Shown here: piece after piece, positions 42,991 through 53,685 of the stretch | Position numbering within the stretch: position 1 is the first letter of the stretch | How the letters are laid out: each line of letters starts with the position of its first letter | Source: Malaya genurostris | Taxonomy: Eukaryota; Arthropoda; Insecta; Diptera; Culicidae | Reading direction: 5' to 3' | Length of the DNA stretch: 64,000 nucleotides | Assembly: GCF_030247185.1 (NCBI RefSeq) | Contig: NC_080572.1 | Coordinates: forward strand, 177,100,866-177,164,865 | The notes under the pieces: generated by a model | Databases searched by the model: none | What the model was told of the DNA's origin: nothing | The model's input: only the letters and a program-made list of their open reading frames with translations | Translations under genes and position numbers: made by a program

Positions 42991-44303
42991 CAAGGTGAGA
43001 TGAAAAAACTGCAACCAACTTCAGACTGCTGTCATTTCTAAACCGCTCGTCCCACAGCTGTCAGATTTATTCTAGTGACAGCTCATTATATTATTTACAA
43101 GCGCACAAAAGCATTTTGGTGGGAATTTTTCAGAAAAAAAGTTATTTGTGATGGAATTCAAGTGTGATAGTGTGATTGCTTTGCATTTGGCTGGAAAACC
43201 ACAAGTGGCTATCGTTAGAGCCCTCCAGCATTTAAAAGTGAATAAATCTTTTGTGTCTCGTACCATCGCTCGTTACCGTGATACTGGTAGCGTAGCCCGA
43301 CGTCAAGGAAGTGGACGAAAAAAAACAGCAACATCGGCAGAAATGGTTCGAAAAGTGAAGAAGCGAATTGAACGAAATCCGCGTCGCAGTGGCCGAAAAA
43401 TGGCTCGTGAGCTGAACATATCGCAATATGCCATTCGGCAAATATTGAAAAATGAGCTTGGACTAAAGCCATTGAAGTTCCAAAAAGTGCAAGATCTTAC
43501 TGATGCGCAAAAAAAAGTTAGACTCGAAAAAGCTAAAGAGTTGCTTCGCTTGGCCGAAAGTGGTGAACTGCCGAATTTGGTTTTCTCCGATGAGAAACCA
43601 TTCGTTATCCAGCAGTTTGTAAACAAACAAAATGATCGTGTTTACTTGCCAGAGAGGTCAGCTGAAAATTTGCAACTTCGGTTGGCCACCAGAACTCAAA
43701 AGCCGGCCATGGTGATGGTGTGGGCCGCCATAACAGCCGATGGTCGCTCGCCGCTCGTATTCATCGACCGTGGGGTCAAAATAAATGCGCAAATCTATCG
43801 CGAAAATATTTTGGAGGGAGTTCTGAAGCCCTGGGCACGCAAACATTTCGGCCGCAGACCTTGGACATTCCAACAGGACTCAGCACCATCGCACTCAGCA
43901 CGCGCCACCCAAGAATGGTTAAGAAATGAGGTTCCTCGCTTCATTTCCACCGCACAATGGCCACCAAAATCTCCGGATGCCAATCCGTTGGACTATTGTG
44001 CCTGGGGTATTTTGGAAAGCAAGGTTGGCACTAAAAAATACCAAAGTGTCGATCATCTCAAGCAAGCGCTTCGCCGAGAATGGGACAAAATACCGCAGAG
44101 CCACTTTCGGGCAGCGTGTGATGGTTTCATTGGCCGTTTGAAGGCCATAGTTCGTGCCAAAGGTGGCCAATTCGAACAAATCTAAACCGATTCTCAAATT
44201 TGATGTTATTTCCGACATTTTTTGCTTTCATTCAATAAAATTTAAAAAAAAAATGAAAAAATTATGGCGTTTTACTTTGTTGCAGTTTTTTCATCTCACC
44301 TTG
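42991..44303 (+). mobile_element. DD37D mariner/maT-like transposon, structurally intact
   Basis: The inverted terminal repeats begin CAAGGTGAGATGAAAAAACT and are identical for 25 bp. They are flanked by TA at 42989-42990 and 44304-44305. The element is 1313 bp, has a single uninterrupted transposase gene, and shows AATAAA near 44235. All parts needed for an autonomous Tc1/mariner element are present, and the identical ends argue for a young insertion. Confidence 0.93.
43151..44185 (+). CDS. Tc1/mariner-type transposase, DD37D, 344 aa
   Basis: The ATG at 43151 was chosen because the codon before it is GTG and lies in the leader. Paired helix-turn-helix region at about residues 1-110: FVSRTIARYRDTGS ends the first helix-turn-helix, GSGRKKTAT is a GRPR-like AT-hook linker, and ISQYAIRQIL is the second. 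The DDE domain has Asp147 (FSDEKPF), Asp243 (FQQDSAPSH) and Asp281 (NPLDYCAWG). The last two are 37 residues apart, counted to the LDY aspartate, which is the maT/mori spacing. The length and all catalytic residues are normal, with no frameshift. The protein would cut and paste the element at TA sites. Activity is not demonstrated. Confidence 0.93.
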   Translation: MEFKCDSVIALHLAGKPQVAIVRALQHLKVNKSFVSRTIARYRDTGSVARRQGSGRKKTATSAEMVRKVKKRIERNPRRSGRKMARELNISQYAIRQILKNELGLKPLKFQKVQDLTDAQKKVRLEKAKELLRLAESGELPNLVFSDEKPFVIQQFVNKQNDRVYLPERSAENLQLRLATRTQKPAMVMVWAAITADGRSPLVFIDRGVKINAQIYRENILEGVLKPWARKHFGRRPWTFQQDSAPSHSARATQEWLRNEVPRFISTAQWPPKSPDANPLDYCAWGILESKVGTKKYQSVDHLKQALRREWDKIPQSHFRAACDGFIGRLKAIVRAKGGQFEQI

Positions 44304-44340
44304 TATTACTGTGGCTGGTGGTTAGACATACAGGATTAGG

Positions 44341-44517
44341 GCCATTGAAATTTTACGACCGTATTTCGGTGGAGGTGATCTTAATTGTGAAATTCCTGAA
44401 AGTGCAAATTTAGTTAGTGAAACTTTCCACATGATAAGAGATCTTCAACAGTTACGTAATTGGAATATGCTTCTTAGTCTTGAAACTAGTTTTTTAGAAT
44501 GCAAAGAAAGTTTGTGA
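44341..44517 (+). other. Candidate coding exon or gene relic beside the DD37D element
   Basis: A 58-codon frame ends in TGA at 44515-44517 and reads like a real protein, with acidic, Leu-rich helical character (ILRPYFGGGDLNCEIPE, then FHMIRDLQQLRNWNMLL). There is no Met. Possible splice acceptor AGs lie at 44332-44333 and 44338-44339. The pyrimidine-rich transposon end (44286-44303) lies just upstream. I do not recognise the family. It may be the last exon of a host gene or a remnant. Confidence 0.3.
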
Positions 44518-45025
44518 AGCCCCATTTTCGTTTAAGTGATCTTTCGATACGTGCGTGTCACTTGTGCCAACTTCTGATTCGTGTACCATTTAATGTTTAA
44601 TCACACTCATCAAGCCGTAACTTCACGATATGATGATCAAGCCGTAACTTCCTGAACGGCTGTCATTTCACGTTTGTTTATATTTTTGTCCAGCACACAG
44701 CTCAAGTCACTTGAAGGAAAGTTTTTACCTTCAGCTGGTTTGACACGAGTCTGATGCGTCCTTTTCAAAGTTATCATCGGGCGGATTCAGAGAGCATCTT
44801 TTTGATCGTGAAATGCGTGTAAGTGTGCTTACTGCTTACTGTTCTAAATTCTTTTCATTCGTTCTTCTATAACAACCAACCATATAATTAGATTTACACG
44901 CAGGTACAAAGTGTAACACAAATAGTGTAAACACACACGCTTTCCTATCTATCTTTTTTCATATCTTTACTCGGCCTCCACGTTTTGTAAGAGGGTTTTT
45001 GTAGTAAATGCATACCTTTTCTGCG

Positions 45026-45074
<49 letters not shown>

Positions 45075-46080
45075 AAGTACGATTATTCTAAGATTCTTCA
45101 ATATGAGAATCCAGTTCAAAATGTCTTACAGCTAAGAACATTCGAAAGCACCAAATCTGAAATATGTCAGATGTATTTCTTTCCTGGATGCGAAGAAATA
45201 TACCAAACCGCATCAAAACAAGCTGCATATTCAACTGTTATTATTTGCCTCTGTCGAGGCTCTCACCAATCAGTAAGCGTTGAAGAAGTGAATACTTTTT
45301 AAACCTCTATCATTTCTGGGTGGCTCAATGACATAGCAGTTCCATGAATGGCAGGAAGTTTAAGATACATCGTCTGATAGTAGACGATACTTTTTCGTGA
45401 ATGTTTACTAATTTATTCGTTATTAATAGTTTTTTAAATTTAATTTTCGTTGGCTTTTGGAAAAAAAAGTATTGACATATGGTCGCCAAACTTAGCACCT
45501 GATTCGGAAAAAAAGAATTAAGATGGACACGGGTAAGAAATTGGATTCGGATTCGATCAGTGCTACTTTTTTTATAGGGAACTAATATTATTCAACGAAA
45601 ATCTTAGAATACATGTGTAATGAGCTCAGGTTAGTTTCTATTTCTTTTTAGATGGCAGCCAGTTTCAGGTCAAAGTCACGAGAACCAGAATGTTTAACTA
45701 ACAAGTTCAATTTTTTTAAAGATTCATTCACTATTCCCGGGAATTTGAAAAATTGGTAAGCTCATCCCGTTGAAAGGCTATTATTAAAGTTTCACCGAAA
45801 TGCATCTGTTTTGTTCACTCTGTTTTTCAAGTAATTTTTTCGATTGTGTTTCCTCATATTTCAGGGTAAGAGCTAAGGCAAGAGTAGGTTCACATACAAA
45901 TTCACCAAAACACTCACGCAGAAACTCACACTCAACCATATACACAAATACACATAAGAATATAGTGAACAAATCCCATAAATTTCTTAAATACCAAAAA
46001 TATGAAGAATTCGCTCTCCGGTGAACTACCATAGAAAGGTTCAAGCCTGTGTTGAAGCGGATAAAAAGATGGCTAAAACC
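44518..46080. other. Intergenic with (GA)n microsatellite
   Basis: AT-rich sequence without recognised genes. AAGCCGTAACTTC occurs twice near 44613 and 44640. A (GA)n tract is listed separately. The frame at 45784-46104 (minus) has no domain. Confidence 0.4.
45031..45066. repeat. (GA)n microsatellite
   Basis: About 18 uninterrupted GA units, directly visible. Confidence 0.95.
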
Positions 46081-46340
46081 GACGAAAATTTTAAAATGCT
46101 TCAAAAGTTCGAATTGCTACACAATATAGTAAAAATGTTATACAATATGAGTGCGCAAAGATTGTAAAACTGCTAAAAATAGTACCAATTCAATTATGTT
46201 TATGTTATTTGACGTTGAAAGCACTAGAATGCCTAAATCGTTAAAACAGCTCAAACTGTTGAAAGTTTCAAAGGTTTAAAGAAAATGAAAATGCTAAAAA
46301 ATCTGAAATTATTGAAAACACTGAGCACTATCAGTGCAAA

Positions 46341-46548
46341 AGCAAAGCAAAGTCTTGGCTTTACATTCCTTTTGTGAAATTTGGCCTTTCTGTTTCATCA
46401 GACTTCGCAGCCGATTTTAAGCGTACAGAATCATTGCATGGCTACTATGGATCCTACTGACACTAAGAATCCTTACACGTCGGGGTTTGAACAAACGACA
46501 ACTGACTTGTAAGACCAGCGTACTATGCATTGAACCGCCAACCCGGGA
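46341..46548 (-). mobile_element. tRNA-derived SINE, near full length
   Basis: Close relative of 4151-4360, with the complement of the box-B-like TGTTCAAACCCCG near 46480-46492 and the anticodon-arm-like CTTGTAAGACCAG. Flanks CAGTGCAAA (46332-46340) and CAGTACAAA (46549-46557) form a 9-bp duplication with one mismatch. Confidence 0.85.
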
Positions 46549-47207
46549 CAGTACAAATTTGTGCTAACTAGATAGAAAATGGTTACAATCAAAAGAGCCC
46601 AAGCTGTTGAAAATACCAGCAATACTAGAAATGCTGCAAATATCGTATCTAAACCTATGTTGGTGAAAATGTTCAAAATACCAAAGATGTATGCAATGCT
46701 AGTAATGCTTGCTAGAAATGCTAAGATCACTAACAGTGCTAAAAAGCTACACATGCTAAAATGCTGAACATGCTAAAAATGTTAACAGTGCTAATAGGGC
46801 TTACATGGCTAACAAGGCTGACAGGGCAAACTGGACTAATAATGCTATCGAATGCATATGCTATAATGCTACACATGTCAAAAATGCTGAAAATACTAAA
46901 CATTCTAAAAATTCCAACAGTGCTAACAGTACCAACAGGACAAATAGGGTACAGGACTTACAAATAAAAATGCTAAAATGCTACACATACTATAAAAGGT
47001 AAATGAGCTGCACAGGGCCAACGGCTAAAAAGCCGAAAATGATAAGAATGCTAGAAAATCTAAAAATGTTAGAAATCTTAAAACTGCTGATAATGGCAAA
47101 AATGGCTAAAAATACCCTAAAAAATGTTCGAAATACTAAAAATGTTCAAACGCCAAAATAAATAAGATGATAGAACCTTTAGCAATGTTTTTAATGCTGA
47201 AATGCTA

Positions 47208-48392
47208 AACATACTAAAAATGTTAAAAATGTTGAAAATGTTAAAAATGTTAAAAATGTTAAAAATGTTAAAAATGTTAAAAATGTTAAAAATGTTAAAA
47301 ATGTTAAAAATGTTAAAAATGTTAAAAATGTTAAAAATGTTAAAAATGTTAAAAATGTTAAAAATGTTAAAAATGTTAAAAATGTTAAAAATGTTAAAAA
47401 TGTTAAAAATGTTAAAAATGTTAAAAATGTTAAAAATGTTAAAAATGTTAAAAATGTTAAAAATGTTAAAAATGTTAAAAATGTTAAAAATGTTAAAAAT
47501 GTTAAAAATGTTAAAAATGTTAAAAATGTTAAAAATGTTAAAAATGTTAAAAATGTTAAAAATGTTAAAAATGTTAAAAATGTTAAAAATGTTAAAAATG
47601 TTAAAAATGTTAAAAATGTTAAAAATGTTAAAAATGTTAAAAATGTTAAAAATGTTAAAAATGTTAAAAATGTTAAAAATGTTAAAAATGTTAAAAATGT
47701 TAAAAATGTTAAAAATGTTAAAAATGTTAAAAATGTTAAAAATGTTAAAAATGTTAAAAATGTTAAAAATGTTAAAAATGTTAAAAATGTTAAAAATGTT
47801 AAAAATGTTAAAAATGTTAAAAATGTTAAAAATGTTAAAAATGTTAAAAATGTTAAAAATGTTAAAAATGTTAAAAATGTTAAAAATGTTAAAAATGTTA
47901 AAAATGTTAAAAATGTTAAAAATGTTAAAAATGTTAAAAATGTTAAAAATGTTAAAAATGTTAAAAATGTTAAAAATGTTAAAAATGTTAAAAATGTTAA
48001 AAATGTTAAAAATGTTAAAAATGTTAAAAATGTTAAAAATGTTAAAAATGTTAAAAATGTTAAAAATGTTAAAAATGTTAAAAATGTTAAAAATGTTAAA
48101 AATGTTAAAAATGTTAAAAATGTTAAAAATGTTAAAAATGTTAAAAATGTTAAAAATGTTAAAAATGTTAAAAATGTTAAAAATGTTAAAAATGTTAAAA
48201 ATGTTAAAAATGTTAAAAATGTTCAAAATGTTCAAAATGTTCAAAATGTTAAAAATGTTAAAAATGTTAAAAATGTTGAAAATGTTAAAAATGTTAAAAA
48301 TGATAAAAATGTTAAAAATGTTCAAAATGTTCAAAATGTTCAAAATGTTCAAAATGTTCAAAATGTTCAAAATGTTCAAAATGCTAGAAATG
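47208..48392. repeat. 9-bp tandem array (TTAAAAATG)n, about 130 units
   Basis: Over 1.18 kb of almost perfect TTAAAAATG units. Rare variants are TTGAAAATG, TGATAAAAATG and clusters of TTCAAAATG (48223-48249 and 48321-48385). Because 9 is a multiple of 3 and no stop occurs in several phases, long open frames exist on both strands (Leu-Lys-Met repeats on plus, Asn-Ile-Phe repeats on minus). These are not taken as genes. Clustered identical variants show local expansion by slippage or unequal exchange. Confidence 0.97.
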
Positions 48393-48942
48393 CTAACATA
48401 CAACTGATAAAACCTTTAAAAATGTTTGAAATTCTGAAATGCTAAAAATTCTAAAAAAACTTAATGCTAAATATGCTTAACATGCAAAAAATGCTGAAAA
48501 CACTAACAATGCTAAAAGCGCTAAAACGCAAGAAATGTTAAAAAATTCTAAAAATGCCATATATGCTAGAACATTTATAATGCTAAAAATGCTGAAGCAT
48601 ATTCAGCAATTTTAGCATTCTTAGTATTCTAGCATGCTAAAAATGTTAAAAATGTTAGAAACGTTAAACATATTAAAAACGTTCAAAATGCTAAAAATGA
48701 TAAAAATATTATGCTTTAAAAAAAGCAAACAAAATTGCTAAAACATGTACATTGAGTAAAAATGCAAAAACTGCTAAAAATGCTTACTTAACAGAACTAA
48801 TATGACTGACATGGATAGCAGGGCTACCAAATGAAAAAAAATTAAAATTTTGTACATGTCAAAAGTGCAAAACATTTCAAAAATGCTGACAGTAACAATA
48901 GGGCAGATAAGACTAATATGACTAACAAACCAGGCAGAGCTA

Positions 48943-50111
48943 ACAGTTCGGCTGAAAAGTTCGTATCGTTTAATAGAAACACACATTTTTTTTGCCAAAA
49001 TTCGTTTTTATTATTCAACATAATTGCCATCAGAGGCGATACAGCGATTATAGCGATCTTCCAACTTTTCGATACCATTTTTGTAGTACGATTTGTCCTT
49101 TGCCTCAAAATAGGCCTCAGTTTCAGCGATTACCTCTTCATTGCTTCTAAATTTTTTACCAGCGAGCATTCTCTTGAGGTCTGAGAACAGGTCTGAGTTT
49201 TCATCGACTTGTGACACGGTGCATTGTCTTGACGAAACAAAAGTTTTTTCTTCTTCAAATGAGGCCGTTTTTTTAAAATTTCGTCCTTCAAACGCTCTAA
49301 TAACGCTACATAATAGTCACTGTTGATGGTTTTTCCCTTTTCAAGGTAGTCGATGAAAATTATACCATGCGAATCCCAAAATACAGACGCCATAACCTTA
49401 CCGGCCGATTGTTGAGTCTTTCCACGCTTTGGGTTCGGTTCATCGCGTGCAGTCCACTCAGTTAACTGTCGATTCGACTCCTGAGTGAAGTGATGGAGCC
49501 ATGTTTCTTCCATTGTTATATATCGACGAAAAAAATCGGGTTTATTTCGATATAACAGCTCCAAACACTGCTCAGAATCATCAATTCGTTGTTGTTTTTG
49601 ATCGATTGTGAGCTCACGCGGCACCCATTTTGCACAAAGCTTTCTCATATCCAATTATTCGTGAATAATATGTCCAACACGTTCCTTTGATATCTTTAGG
49701 GTGTCAGCTATCTCGATCAACTTCACTTTACGGTCATTGAAAATCATTTTCATCGTTCATCGTCTTCGGTGCTCATATGACCAGTACGAAATTTTGCAAA
49801 CCACTTACGAATTGTTGCTTCGCCCGGTGCAGAGTCTGGATAACACTCATCAAGCCATTTTTTGGTATCGGCGGCACTTTTTTACATCAAAAAGTAGTGT
49901 TTCATCAACACACGAAATTCATTTTTTTTTATTTTTTTCAGAATAACAAAAGTAGCTTCACTCAAAATGCAATATCTCACAAACTAATAATCAGACAGCT
50001 GTCAAATTTATACACGTATCTTTTGAAGGTTGGTACTAACTGAAAATGGTATGGATTTAATTCTAGTGGCGCCCTCTCATAGAAACGATACGAACTTCTC
50101 AGCCGATCTGT
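48943..50111 (-). mobile_element. DD34D mariner deletion derivative B (1169 bp)
   Basis: Same terminal repeats as copy A (ACAGTTCGGCTGAAAAGTTC), flanked by TA at 48941-48942 and 50112-50113. Inserted in the 9-bp-word domain. It retains the catalytic centre that copy A lost, but has other deletions. Confidence 0.92.
49005..49930 (-). pseudogene. mariner transposase B, broken
   Basis: The N-terminus (about 49930-49745) has an in-frame TAA after HYFLM and a deletion removing the GRPKEAV block. The middle is readable (49680-49215: MRKLCAKWVPRELT, SAGKVMASVFWD, FIDYLEKGKTIN, FRQDNAPCHKSMKT). The first catalytic motif is MEETWLHHF rather than the usual MDETW, so Asp became Glu. The segment with the third aspartate (SPDLAPSD) is deleted between SMKT and DLKRMLAGKK. 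The C-terminus (49190-49011) is intact. It is not functional. Confidence 0.88.
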
Positions 50112-50212
50112 TAATATCCTAAAATGCTACACTTTCAAAAAAATGGTAAGTGAGTTAAACAGGGCCAACGTGCTAAAAAAGTTGAAAATGCTAAAAATAT
50201 GAGAATGATGCC

Positions 50213-51707
50213 TTTCTTGTAATGATGCCTTTCTCATATCAATCATTTTATTATATATGAACGGCTGAAAGCAAAAATCGGATAAGTGCAACTTAGTTTG
50301 GAAAACCCGTTTAAGTATTTTTTAATGCAAAAACCGGATAAACACATTGAGAGCAAAAACCGGACATGGATTTTACAATGCAAGAATCGTTTAAAGACAT
50401 CTTTTTTGCAAGAACCAGACAGAAACACATTGAATGCAAAAACCGGACAAAAACTTAACCGGTTCTTCCAAAACAAATTTATTTATCTGGTTTTTGCATT
50501 CAAAGTTTTTTCAAACTGCCGCTGTAGGAACGCAGCATAGATCAAGTTGCCCGTAACAAACAAGCAAACCATATTATAATACTGTGGTATTCTTCAAAAT
50601 AATTTTCTTCGTTTCTTGAAGGAATAACCGAAAGGAAAGAAGTCGGACCCAGATGAAATTTAGACGTTGTAAACAATTATAAGACCATTCATTTGAATTT
50701 TAGTTTGTAAAAATCGGTAACGCTATCTTTGAGAAAAATTTATACGCTTATTTCCATTTGTTTGCACATTTTACATCATAACCCTGGAACCGGAAGTCCA
50801 ATCCAAACAAAATTCAGAAATTTTGTATGGGATCACAAGACCTTTCATTTGAATCTATGCTTGTGAAACCCAATCCTGAAATCTCTGAGAAAAGTTGGTG
50901 CACTTATTTTAACAATGTTTTGCACAATTTACTCCATGTTTCCGGAACCGGTTGTCGGATCCAAATAATATTTAGGAATTTGGTACGAGACTATAAGACT
51001 TTTCATTTGAATCTGAGTTTGTGAAAATCATTCGCATTTAAGAAATTGGAGTGATTTTCGGTTTGGAGTACACGATCACTTTGTTTTTATACTACCGGGA
51101 TCTGAAACGAAGATCCGGTATACCAAATATCAATGTATTTGGTTATCAACTAATTAAATCTGTCCAATTCAAGAATTATACGGCTATTTGAATGCATTTC
51201 ATGGAATTTTTCCGTGTCATGTATAAAATTAAATTTTTATACCTATCAGTTTGTAATTCCGAAGCTGGAAGTAGTATCCGGATGAAATTTGGTAAGATTA
51301 TATAGGGTTGTAAGACCTTTCATTTGAACCTACGCTGGTGAAAATTGGATGAGCGATCTCTGAAAAATTCGATGAAACGTTTTTAGTTCATCTGCACGTT
51401 TTACCCCGTAAATTTCGAACCGGAAGTCCAACCCGGGTAAAACTTCCGAACCGGAAGTCCGAAACCTGGACCTTTCATTTGAATCTAAGTTTGTGAAAAT
51501 CGGTTCTGCCATCCCCGAGAAAATCGAGTGCCCATTTTTGTTACAGACACACATACATACACTCACATACAGACACACACACGTACATTTGCTTAGTTCG
51601 TCGAGCTGATTTGAATGGTATATGACATTCGGCCCTCTGGGCCTAGGTTAAAAAGTCGGTTTTCCCGGTGTTTGCATAGCCTTTCTTTATGAGAAAGGTA
51701 AAAAACT
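50213..51707 (+). repeat. Mosquito (CA)n-TTCGTCGAGC repeat, longest copy
   Basis: Left end GATGCCTTTCTTGTAATGATGCCTTTCTCATAT, then a MITE insertion (50258-50580). Five or so diverged units follow with GGAACCGGAAGTC, ACCTTTCATTTGAATCT and GAAAATC words (50640, 50770, 50930, 51240, 51400). A (CA)-rich tract comes at 51543-51590, then TTCGTCGAGCTGATTTGAATGG, GGCCCTCTGGGCCTAGG and a right end TATGAGAAAGGTAAAA. Short inverted GCCTTTCTCAT/ATGAGAAAGG at the ends suggests a DNA element. Quoted long words are at 50213, 50640 and 51597. Confidence 0.65.
50258..50580. mobile_element. MITE with TGAACGGCTGAAAG terminus, copy 2, rearranged
   Basis: The left end and the repeated GCAAAAACCGGA interior match copy 1 (25761-26135). 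From about 50518 the ~75-bp segment bounded by CGCTGT words is in the opposite orientation relative to copy 1, and the right terminal repeat is missing. Confidence 0.7.
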
Positions 51708-51714
51708 GGTAAAA

Positions 51715-52641
51715 TTTGCAATTAGTACTTCTAAACTGGTAAAAATGCTGAACACTAACATGGCTAGTAGGGCTAATAATGCCATCAAATGAAAATAGTA
51801 AAATGCTTCATATGTCAAAAATGCTAAAAATGCTCAGCATTCGAAAAATGCTAACAGAGCTAACTGAGCCCATAGGGCCAACACCTATAAAAGTTTATAA
51901 GTACTTAAAATACTAGAAATTCTAAAAATACAAAAAACGATAAAAATACAAAAACAAAAGTAAAAATGCTAAAAAAGCTTAAAATACTAAAAAGGCCAAA
52001 ATCGCGCTAAATGCTGAATAGAATTCTAGTAAGCTTAGCTCTTAATATCTAGAAAAAAATCTGATCAGATTCATCCTGTGTATACGAAATAGATAGGAGC
52101 AAGGAACATGGATGGAGTCCTCTCTAAACCCCTCCCCGAACGTAGTTCGCATCATGTAAAACAGATCTCGTTTCAGTTTTTGTTAGTCGTGAACTTACAA
52201 ACTCATTTTAGTATCCTTGAAGTATGAAGCCTTTTTTGCTGCTGAAAGATCTACAACCATCGTCAAATAACACTCTGTCAAATGCTGCCGGTGGCGGTGG
52301 TTAGGACGAAAGCATGGCACACCGTGAGCTGATGTGACATGTGCTTCAACAAGTTCATCAACTAGATTCCGTTCGAAAACAAACCGTCAACCATCGTGCA
52401 GTACTAGCGGCGTTGTAACCCTATTGTAACCGCCTGGTAATATATAATTCCATAATAAACCGTACAACATCAGACATGACTGAAATTCGAAAACTGCATC
52501 TTCTTCGACGTTGTTATCCTAGGAGATGCCATCATCCAGCACATCCCTCGCTCCGCATTGCATGTACGAACATGTATTACGCAGCTGTGTCACGTAGAGC
52601 GTGCTGACAAAAATACATGCCAACATCACGGCAGTGGCTTC
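51715..52641. other. End of AAAATGCTA domain, then possible host DNA
   Basis: Word-repeat sequence fades by about 52030. The region 52040-52640 has balanced composition and no recognised repeat. Short frames exist but no domain or splice pattern could be established. Confidence 0.35.
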
Positions 52642-52643
52642 CG

Positions 52644-53683
52644 CACGGAACCACCCGCGATCCCATTTCAACCAGAATATTAGTTGATTTTCTGAATTCG
52701 ATTGGTTAAAATTTGGTACAACTAATCGATTGTTGTTTTAACTAAACTGTCATTTTTGTTTTTCGATTAGCAGAAACGATGGTTGAAACAACTAATTTAA
52801 CTGTTTGAAAAAAAAAAATGCTGTCAATTAGTGAGGACACATACCTTTCAATTTCAACAAATATTTTAGTTGAAATAACTGGTGTTGTTATTGAAACAAA
52901 ATTCTGTTAGTTGAAAAATAAATCGGTTTTATTTGTTTTAGACATTGCAAATAGTTGAATCAATTCGAACAATGTTAATGATTTGCGAAAATTTCAGTCA
53001 ATTTATATGAGCTTGTGTGCATCAACCGCTGGGAATTGAAATTTTGCGACGGCAATTCAAACGCGCCATTCAATCGCAGCGCGTTCTGTGTGTTTGAAAC
53101 CCTTCGCTCCTGTTACTTTCATAAATTAAATTCATGTCATAAAGCGTTTTATTGCTAATGCATGAACATCATCATCGGTATCAAACAGCTGGAAGTAAAA
53201 CAGTCTGCTGGAAATAAATCAATGATCGAATTTGAAGCATAAAATTTTTGCGCATACCTAAAGGTTATGAGATGATCATTCATTAACATTTTCAAATTTT
53301 TCACCAAATCTTTTTCATCTTAAACAAGGTTAACTTTATCACAACACCGCTGTTAGATAAACACTTGTTATCATAAATTTCTCAAATCGAATGAACACAA
53401 TTTCACCAAACGCTTTAACCATCGATGTTGTTTTCATTGACATTTTAAAGCGACGCGAACAGATTTCAACTAAAAAAGTTGTTGATTTTGCATTGCAATT
53501 ATTGTTTTGCTTTCAACTGTCTCCGGCATTTGACAGCATTCAAAACAACATATTTTTCAACTACTTGAATATATGCAAATCAAAAACCATATTGGTTGAA
53601 TCAAAAATAAATTAGTTAAATCAACTATCGCAAAAATCAAAAACTGCGATATCGCAATTTTATGATCGAAGGGTTCTCCGTGC
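52644..53683 (+). mobile_element. CACGGA-terminal DNA element, copy B (1040 bp), uninterrupted
   Basis: Ends CACGGAACCACCC and GGGTTCTCCGTG are flanked by CG on each side (52642-52643, 53684-53685), a second independent 2-bp duplication. It is collinear with copy A in inverse orientation and lacks both of copy A's insertions. Subterminal TTAGTTGA-like words occur repeatedly in the first 300 and last 250 bp. The short frame 53391-53615 is not considered real. Confidence 0.8.
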
Positions 53684-53685
53684 GT

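Larger units (their letters stand above)
46081..52030. repeat. Degenerate AAAATGCTA-word domain around a 9-bp array
   Basis: Over almost 6 kb, wherever other elements are absent, the sequence is made of variants of AAAATGCTA, AAATGTTAA and ACTAAAAATGC. The most regular part is the pure array at 47208-48392. Flanks become progressively more irregular (46250-46340, 46560-47200, 48400-48940, 50115-50200, 51715-52020). This gradient suggests an old satellite decaying at the edges while the core is still homogenised. A SINE, mariner B and a mosquito repeat are embedded. Confidence 0.75.

Noticed and set aside
45031..45066. GAGA-factor regulatory element
   Set aside because: A plain GA microsatellite. 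No promoter or gene nearby supports a regulatory role.
47117..48407. Open frames of about 400 codons on both strands
   Set aside because: They are forced by a 9-bp repeat without stop codons. The predicted proteins are pure tripeptide repeats with no start context or domain.
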